From NCBI RefSeq assembly GCF_000636015.1, contig NZ_JFZJ01000012.1:1-45791 (forward strand): a stretch of 45,791 bases of DNA. The letters are read 5' to 3'. The stretch is from Rhodomicrobium udaipurense JA643 (GTDB taxonomy: Bacteria > Pseudomonadota > Alphaproteobacteria > Rhizobiales > Rhodomicrobiaceae). A program made the translations under genes and the position numbers. The stretch's first letter is position 1. The number at the start of each line of letters is the position of its first letter. The notes beneath the pieces are model-generated. The model had not been told where the DNA came from. It ran no database searches and saw nothing but the letters and a program-made list of their open reading frames with translations. Of the stretch, positions 41,696-45,791 are shown in pieces.

Positions 41696-42322
41696 ATGAC
41701 GACAATCACGATCACATCGACAAAGGGAGGGGTCGGAAAAAGCTCGCTTGCGGCAGGGCTATCGGTGCTTGCCGCCCAGGAAACGCGCCAGGTCGGGATC
41801 GTCGATCTCGACGACAGCCTCGGATCCTTGAGCCAGTGGTGGGCGCTTCGCGGCGAGCCGGCGGCCCCCTATCTCATTCGCCGGGAAGGCGCGCTTGCGG
41901 ACGACGTCAGGCGCTATGCGGCGATCTTCGACTGGATCTTCATCGATACCTCGCCCTACGACCTCGGCGTTATCGAAGAGGCGATCAAAATCGCCGATGC
42001 CGTCGTGATCCCGACACGGACGAGTTTCTTCGACGCGATGGCGGCAAAGCAGGTGTCCGATCTGTGCCGCGAGCACAAGAAGCCGTTCGGCTTCGTCTTC
42101 GTCGGCTACCACAAGAGCCTCGATGACCTTGCGCGGCAAACCGAAGACGCGCTGTCTCCATTCGGAACGGTTTTCCGGACGAAGATCACCTTCGACCGCT
42201 GCTTCATGGAAGCGCCGATCCACGGCAAGGCCGGGCATGAGATGAATACGAAGGCGCAAGCCGAAATGACCGCGCTTTGGTGCGAGGTCAAGGAACTTGC
42301 GGCTGGGGGAGGCGGGGAATGA
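41696..42322 (+). CDS. parA: ParA-family (MinD/VirC1-like) partition ATPase
   Basis: It encodes 208 residues from the ATG at 41696; a longer frame to 41654 adds no family sequence. The deviant Walker A STKGGVGKSSLAAGL (about 8-22), VDLDDSLGSLSQWW and FIDTSPYDLGVIEEA (Walker B region) are the ParA/Soj signature. A short form without an N-terminal DNA-binding domain suits type Ib partition, where a ribbon-helix-helix partner binds the centromere. It overlaps the next gene by 4 bp (ATGA). A palindromic CTAGCA site lies in its promoter region. Confidence 0.9.
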   Translation: MTTITITSTKGGVGKSSLAAGLSVLAAQETRQVGIVDLDDSLGSLSQWWALRGEPAAPYLIRREGALADDVRRYAAIFDWIFIDTSPYDLGVIEEAIKIADAVVIPTRTSFFDAMAAKQVSDLCREHKKPFGFVFVGYHKSLDDLARQTEDALSPFGTVFRTKITFDRCFMEAPIHGKAGHEMNTKAQAEMTALWCEVKELAAGGGGE

Positions 42323-42615
42323 GCGAGGGTGAAAGCGGCCGTACGATGAGCGATGCGATGCAGATCACGCTCGCCAAGGGCTTCGGGACACCGAGAAGGC
42401 CTGCTCAAACGCCGCTGAAGGCAACGGGCCGTCTCATCAGGCGGGCGGGCGACGCCAAGCCGAAGGGGCCGCTGTCGCAGTTCAATGTGCGGATTGAGCT
42501 CGACCTCAAGGAGGCTGTGACGAAGGCCGCCGAACGAGAGGGCGTGTCCCTCGTCGAGTGGGTCGAACGGAGCTTCCGGGCCTCGCTCGAAGCCGACGAA
42601 GAAGCATCCGGCTGA
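42319..42615 (+). CDS. Ribbon-helix-helix protein, likely ParB/ParG-type centromere-binding partner
   Basis: It encodes 98 residues from the ATG at 42319, coupled to parA by an ATGA overlap. A basic, probably disordered N-terminus (GFGTPRRPAQTPLKATGRLIRRAG) is followed by SQFNVRIELDLKEAVTKAA and VSLVEWVERSFRASLE, the beta-helix-helix order of a ribbon-helix-helix fold. Type Ib ParB proteins such as ParG have a mobile N-terminus plus RHH and both bind the centromere and repress the operon. The CTAG array 600 bp downstream and the palindrome before parA are its likely sites. A plain CopG regulator is the alternative. Confidence 0.72.
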   Translation: MSEGESGRTMSDAMQITLAKGFGTPRRPAQTPLKATGRLIRRAGDAKPKGPLSQFNVRIELDLKEAVTKAAEREGVSLVEWVERSFRASLEADEEASG

Positions 42616-42785
42616 CGCGGCGGCGGCCTTCGTCCTGATCAAATATGATGCGTTCCGCAGCCTTTCCGGCGAGCATGAAGGCTCGCTTCTCGATCATCTC
42701 CTGCGACAGGATGGCCGAACGCCAATTCCGTCTTCGAGCCGCCGCGCCTCGACGACGGCTTCGCGCCGCCTGCCGACCTCGGCTG

Positions 42786-43120
42786 ATGTTCGTCCTCGAT
42801 ACCAACGCCCTCTCGGAGTTGCGTCGACCGGATCGGGCGAACGCGGGGCTCACTGCATAGGCGGCGGGCGCAACGCGCGCGGAACTGTTCATCTCGGCGA
42901 TTGATCGAGCTTGGCGTTGCTGAGGCCGAACGCAACGATGCGATCAAGGGAGCGGTCTTGCGCGCGTGGATCGACGGCAAAAGGGCCACCATCCGTCGCA
43001 AGCGGTGGTGAGCGGTCTCGCGCGCGTGGATCGACGCGTGGCAGACTTTCGCGATCGCATCATGCTGCAACCCCCGGAGGCATGCTCAAGTTTGCTTGGC
43101 CGCGCCAATCCCGGTGGTGC
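42786..43120 (+). pseudogene. Decayed PIN-domain toxin (VapC/FitB-like)
   Basis: From the ATG at 42786, MFVLDTNALSELRRPDRANAG is the canonical N-terminus of FitB/VapC ribonucleases with the catalytic Asp. TAG then interrupts at 42858-42860 where the family usually has Trp. Further family sequence continues out of frame: AAGATRAELFISAI, then LIELGVAEAERNDA, AWIDG and VADFRDRIM. A preceding short stretch ending at a TGATG overlap reads like an antitoxin C-terminus (VFEPPRLDDGFAPPADLG). Both genes of the pair are non-functional here. Confidence 0.72.
42950..43036 (+). repeat. 27-bp direct repeat, offset 60 bp
   Basis: GAGCGGTCTTGCGCGCGTGG-ATCGACG (42950-42976) recurs at 43010-43036 with one mismatch (T to C). 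It duplicates part of the decayed VapC gene and may be one of the events that broke it. Confidence 0.7.
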
Positions 43121-43198
43121 AAAGGTCGACCTCATTCCAGGATCATTTGCGGTCCCTAAAATCGTCGCTTCCTTCTATCGCCTCACGCCGAATTCGTT

Positions 43199-43341
43199 CT
43201 AGCACCTCGGATGAACTTCCTTCTAGCATGTTGCTAGAAGGAAGTTAGGCTGAAGTGATAGATCCGTTCTAGCCAATGTCTAGCATCTTGCTAGAAATTT
43301 GGGTCATTTCGATCTAGCAACATGCTAGACGCGTTCTAGCA
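43199..43341. repeat. CTAG-rich phased array: three CTAGCA-N3-TGCTAG dyads plus half-sites
   Basis: CTAG occurs nine times in 143 bp, at 43199, 43223, 43234, 43269, 43280, 43291, 43314, 43325 and 43336. Three full dyads CTAGCA-N3-TGCTAG start at 43223, 43280 and 43314. Within groups the spacing is exactly 11 bp (43269/43280/43291 and 43314/43325/43336; 43223/43234 with a degenerate TTAG at 43245). Groups are 23-24 bp apart. The first dyad has 13-bp perfect arms (43216-43244). Phased dyads beside a ParA-RHH pair look like a centromere or partition operator. Confidence 0.72.
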
Positions 43342-43698
43342 CCTTTCTGCGCCCGAAACGGGTGGTCGGGATAACGCTCATCCTCCCCTCAAAAGTGATG
43401 GCAAGATGTGTGAAAGCGGGCCCACTAGGGGAGCCGCTTTCAGCCGCGCTTACTCTCCTTCGGATCGACGCGGAGACGCGAACGACGTCGAATTGACGTG
43501 CAGGTCATGCGTCTGCATGTCGGCGACTGAGCATGCTGAGATGTCAAAAGCGCCGTCCGGTAATGCGCGAAATTTCGGCGAGGTTCGGCGCTATTTGCGG
43601 CGCGAAGTTCGCCTGAAAAAGGACGGCGCTGGGCGTTCCTGAAGGTCAGCAAAGCCTCTCCTCGACGGGCATTTTGCCTTTCGCGACTGCCGCAGCCC
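43342..43698. other. Gap with an inverted repeat; no supported gene
   Basis: GAAAGCGG (43412-43419) pairs with CCGCTTTC (43434-43441). Short open stretches (for example 32 residues from 43399) show no recognisable motif. I see no gene I can support. Confidence 0.35.
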
Positions 43699-43800
43699 TC
43701 ACCCCTTAAGCCGCAACCCCTCGTTGTCCAGAAACTCGATCCCGGCCTGTTCGAACGCCTGCTGAGCATCGTATCCAGCCCGCGAGGGCGGCGCGGCCGG
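43699..43800 (-). pseudogene. C-terminal fragment of an XRE-type regulator
   Basis: The reverse strand reads AGYDAQQAFEQAGIEFLDNEG then LRLKG and a TGA at 43699. RxAxExAGIEFxxxxGxRLK is the usual C-terminus of small alphaproteobacterial helix-turn-helix XRE regulators. The helix-turn-helix domain itself is not found upstream in any frame. Confidence 0.5.
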
Positions 43801-43836
43801 GATACCGCAACCGCTGTTCGGTGACGGAAAAGAGGC

Positions 43837-44007
43837 CTACCGAACGGTCTTGTCCGGCACCCCTGACTTCGCCTCGAGCCATTCCTCGATGACGATCGCC
43901 GCGAGTTGAGCGGGCGGTCTCTTGTCAGCCTTGGCAAGCTGCACGAGGAGCGCCTTCTGGGAAGGCGTCAGGCGGATGGTCAGGGTTTCAGTTTTCTTCT
44001 CGTCCAT
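43837..44007 (-). CDS. CopG-like ribbon-helix-helix protein
   Basis: It encodes 56 residues from the ATG at 44007; an in-frame ATG at 44043 would add 12. MDEKKTETLTIRLTPSQKAL and PPAQLAAIVIEEWLEAK follow the beta-helix-helix rhythm of ribbon-helix-helix repressors. It may be an antitoxin or element regulator. No toxin gene is intact next to it. No clear ribosome site precedes either start, so the exact start is open. Confidence 0.55.
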   Translation of the reverse strand: MDEKKTETLTIRLTPSQKALLVQLAKADKRPPAQLAAIVIEEWLEAKSGVPDKTVR

Positions 44008-44089
44008 GAGCACGCTGTATTCGATTGTGCTCGAAGAATTCATCGTGTACAAAATAATCATAAGAGTGTTGTGAACACGGAGTTGCCCG

Positions 44090-44224
44090 ATGGAGAATGA
44101 AATCCGCCAGATCGCCAGCGATCTCGTCGAGGTCATCGTCAGATTGCAGTTTCTTGCTGTGAGGCTGGAAAGAGTGGTCAGGGAAGCTGGGGTGAAGCCG
44201 AAGCGGGCCGATCAGTCGTCTTGA
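44090..44224 (+). CDS. Small 44-residue helical protein, unknown
   Basis: The sequence MENEIRQIASDLVEVIVRLQ then LAVRLERVVREAGVKPKRAD is amphipathic and helix-forming with a heptad-like pattern, and GGAG lies 8 bases before the ATG. It is divergent from the CopG-like gene. No family is recognised; it could be a small regulatory or accessory protein of the element. Confidence 0.45.
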   Translation: MENEIRQIASDLVEVIVRLQFLAVRLERVVREAGVKPKRADQSS

Positions 44225-44412
44225 GGACTCGCTTGGACCTTTTTGAAAGGATGCCACTTATACCTAAGTAAATAGGTTGGCGTCAGATCGAGAGCAGGTT
44301 ATGAGCATCCGGGGCGCAGACAGGGAGGAAAGCCGGCATGAGCGAGCCCGACTGCTAGGACGACGGTTGGAACAGCGAGGGTCTTGTTAGGGGAGAACAA
44401 GCTCTTGACGAC

Positions 44413-44619
44413 ATGTTTTCCTATATAGACGATCTGCATCTCAAGCATAAAGATGTAACGCGTAGCGGCGACCAGGATAAAATCGCATTTCTTGAAGCTA
44501 AAATAAAAGAGGCTATCACGCTTCAAAAACTTCTTTACACTTCCATGGTCGTGGAAGTCTTTGAGCACTGCGTCGCTGAGTTGGATGCGCTCAAAAAATC
44601 TTTCAGGAGGGATGCGTGA
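44413..44619 (+). CDS. Small 68-residue protein, possible antitoxin of a zeta-type pair
   Basis: MFSYIDDLHLKHKDVTRSGD then EAKIKEAITLQKLLYTSMV and FEHCVAELDALKKSFRRDA: an all-helical small protein. Its stop overlaps the presumed GTG start of the zeta-toxin-like gene (GTGA at 44616-44619). Position and size suit an epsilon/PezA-like antitoxin role, though no motif proves it. No clear ribosome site is seen. Confidence 0.5.
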   Translation: MFSYIDDLHLKHKDVTRSGDQDKIAFLEAKIKEAITLQKLLYTSMVVEVFEHCVAELDALKKSFRRDA

Positions 44620-45120
44620 ACAGCCGCTCTTAAAAGCTTTCTCCTGAGATCCACGACGAGATCTTCGAGACCGTAAAACACAATACGCTCGCGAACGCCC
44701 AAGCCGCCGCAAAGCCGGTTCTCGCCATCATCGGTGCCCAGCCGGGCGCGATGCGATGGAGAATAAGTGCGGCATTAATAGAAGGCATGGCTCCAGCCCC
44801 CGTCATCGTCAGTCAGGCGGAGGCGCGGCACTTTCATCCTCACGCGGCCGAGCTACTCGCCAGGGACGAAAAATCGTTCATGCAGGCTACGGAGGCCGAC
44901 GCGGAGAAATGGGCTGAAGGGCTTGTTCTCGCCGCCATTGAGGGCCGCCGCAATATCGTGCTCGACGGGTTTTTCAAGCGGCAGGAAGCGACACTCAACG
45001 TCCTCCGCCAGGCGCGCGAGGCCGATTACGACACAAGGGTTGTGGCTATCGCAGTCCCCGAATCGATCTCGCGAGCGCGGATCGTAGACCTCTACGAGGC
45101 CGGAAAAGAAAAGCGCGGCT
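44616..45120 (+). pseudogene. Zeta-toxin-like kinase, inactivated twice
   Basis: The frame from GTG at 44616 meets TAA at 44631-44633, one substitution from a sense codon, then reads on as LSPEIHDEIFETVKHNTLANAQ and VLAIIGAQPGA. The P-loop should continue GKS/T but is replaced by MRWRISAALIEG, so the Walker A lysine is lost. Zeta-family sequence continues (HFHPHAAELLARDEKSF, AEKWAEGLVLAAIEGRRNIVLDG, ISRARIVDLYEAG) and breaks down near 45115. The toxin would have phosphorylated UDP-N-acetylglucosamine precursors; this copy cannot. Confidence 0.75.
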
Positions 45121-45299
45121 GTCCAAGCTCACGCCGGTGGTTTCGATACGGGCGAGCCAGGTACCAAAGCGCCCAGAAGCGACGTTCCGACGAGAATGTA
45201 AAGCAGCCCTGTGTGCCGATATCCACAAGAAGGAGTGGAAACAGGAACGCTGTCATAACCGCGCCGACCTTCGCGAATGCGGCAGCAAACCCCGCGCCT

Positions 45300-45390
45300 T
45301 CTCGTTTCTTTCGACGACGAACCTCGCCTTCGGCGAATGGCTGAGCGTGTTCGGGGACGCGAAGATGACGACGGCGCAGCTCATGACCAC
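45300..45390 (+). pseudogene. IstB-like (IS21) ATPase C-terminal fragment
   Basis: The frame reads FSFLSTTNLAFGEWLSVFGD then AKMTTAQL. TTNLxFxEWxxVFGDAKMTTALLDRLTH is the conserved end of IS21 IstB helper ATPases. It stops matching after MTTA, where the next IS fragment begins. No IstA transposase is seen. Confidence 0.7.
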
Positions 45391-45713
45391 CGGCCGCGAT
45401 ACGCTTTCGAAATCGGAGACCGTAACCGTGGCGGCGATAGAGAAAAACGTTCCTCTGCTCGTCGAGGCGCGAGAGATCATTGCGACATTCCATACGATGG
45501 TCCGCAAGAAGGCGGAGGCCAACTCGACCGCATCGAGATGGCTCGAACCAGCCTCGTCGCATCCTTCGTCAACGGCGTCATCAATGACAAAGCTGCAGTC
45601 AGTGCCGCAATCTCTTCGTCATGGTCCAACGGCCAAACTGAGGGCCAGATCACCAAGCTCAAGCTCGTCAAACGCCAGATGTACGGACGCGCAAATCTAG
45701 CTATTCAGTCCCA
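45391..45713 (+). pseudogene. ISL3-type transposase C-terminal fragment, frameshifted
   Basis: One frame gives VPLLVEAREIIATFHTMVRKK. After a shift near 45525 another gives ARTSLVASFVNGVINDKAA and SSWSNGQTEGQITKLKLVKRQMYGRAN. WSNGQxEGQIxxLKLxKRQMYGRA is the signature end of ISL3-family (IS204/IS1001/IS1165) transposases with the last catalytic Glu. The fragment is joined directly to the IstB piece, showing nested or recombined insertions. Beyond 45713 no gene is assignable before the edge. Confidence 0.72.
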
Positions 45714-45791
45714 TACTGTGATGGTCTGGCTTTCGGATGAAGAGGTCTGGCTTTTCCTCGCTGAGTTTCCGGATAGCCTCGAAGGGTGTCC

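Larger units (their letters stand above)
39919..45791. mobile_element. tRNA-Glu integrated element (left end through window edge)
   Basis: The block starts at tRNA-Glu with an inward tyrosine integrase and an excisionase-like gene. It continues with ParA plus a ribbon-helix-helix partner, a CTAG-rich repeat array, a CopG-like gene, and broken toxin-antitoxin and IS genes. No second copy of the tRNA 3' end (GAGGGGTTCGACTCCCCT) appears before 45791, so the right end lies outside. Gene density and integrity are much lower than to the left. Element class (ICE, IME or plasmid-derived island) cannot be fixed from this part. Confidence 0.75.

Noticed and set aside
43406..43642. A 78-residue forward frame beside the CTAG array
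   Set aside because: No ribosome site, no motif, and it overlaps an inverted repeat in a region of decayed genes.
39919..45791. CRISPR array
   Set aside because: The CTAG repeats are short dyads at 11-bp phasing with no spacer-length unit; no cas gene is present.

Overview
The window looks like chromosome of a GC-rich, photosynthetic alphaproteobacterium of the Hyphomicrobiales, most likely a prosthecate, budding Rhodomicrobium-type purple bacterium. This is inferred from several things: crtE/crtI carotenoid genes around a perfect PpsR/CrtJ-type operator, a CpdR cell-cycle regulator, a PodJ-like polarity protein, a Hyphomicrobiales-type intergenic repeat, and a bd/CIO quinol oxidase. No 16S or housekeeping marker is present, so the genus is not proven.

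Layout. 1-2953: carotenoid locus (crtE leaving the left edge, a DUF1330 gene, crtI) arranged divergently around one TGT-N12-ACA site. 3132-6983: small exported proteins, including two paralogues with a shared Cys/aromatic C-terminus and two other Cys-containing small exported proteins, separated by clear hairpin terminators. 7082-9254: metY and a GNAT acetyltransferase. 9369-12285: type III polyketide synthase, methyltransferase and flavoprotein operon, probably making a methylated or oxidised phenolic lipid or quinone. 12499-13720: a broken lytic transglycosylase. 13756-17598: 3-hydroxybutyrate dehydrogenase, a solute-binding protein and a membrane glycosyltransferase.

17726-22537 is the most unusual chromosomal block. 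An unrecognised 323-residue protein is followed by a 1021-residue protein carrying two separate P-loop ATPase modules, the second HerA/DndH-like, and then by a PdeM-like metallophosphoesterase that has lost most of its metal ligands. These three co-directional genes look like an uncharacterised DNA-processing or defence module.

22596-29766: TauE/SafE exporter with its TIGR02186 partner, the PodJ-like protein, a structured RNA with 6S architecture, cpdR, a site-2 protease and a cysteine hydrolase. 29760-32497: cyanide-insensitive-type bd oxidase (subunits I and II) and a DUF3096 peptide. 32685-35590: tRNA-Val followed by integrase and transposase debris, then an arsenic locus (arsR-arsM-arsC facing a second, glutaredoxin-type arsC) whose Acr3 efflux gene survives only as a fragment. 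35771-39208: rfbCBDA for dTDP-L-rhamnose, all overlapping by 4 bp.

39919 to the right edge is an integrated element. Its tyrosine integrase reads into tRNA-Glu, and it carries an excisionase-like gene with an in-frame amber codon, a ParA plus ribbon-helix-helix pair, and a striking array of CTAG words at exact 11-bp spacing (candidate centromere/operator). It ends in a graveyard of broken toxin-antitoxin and insertion-sequence genes (VapC, XRE, zeta toxin, IstB, ISL3). No right-hand attachment site is visible, so the element continues beyond the window.
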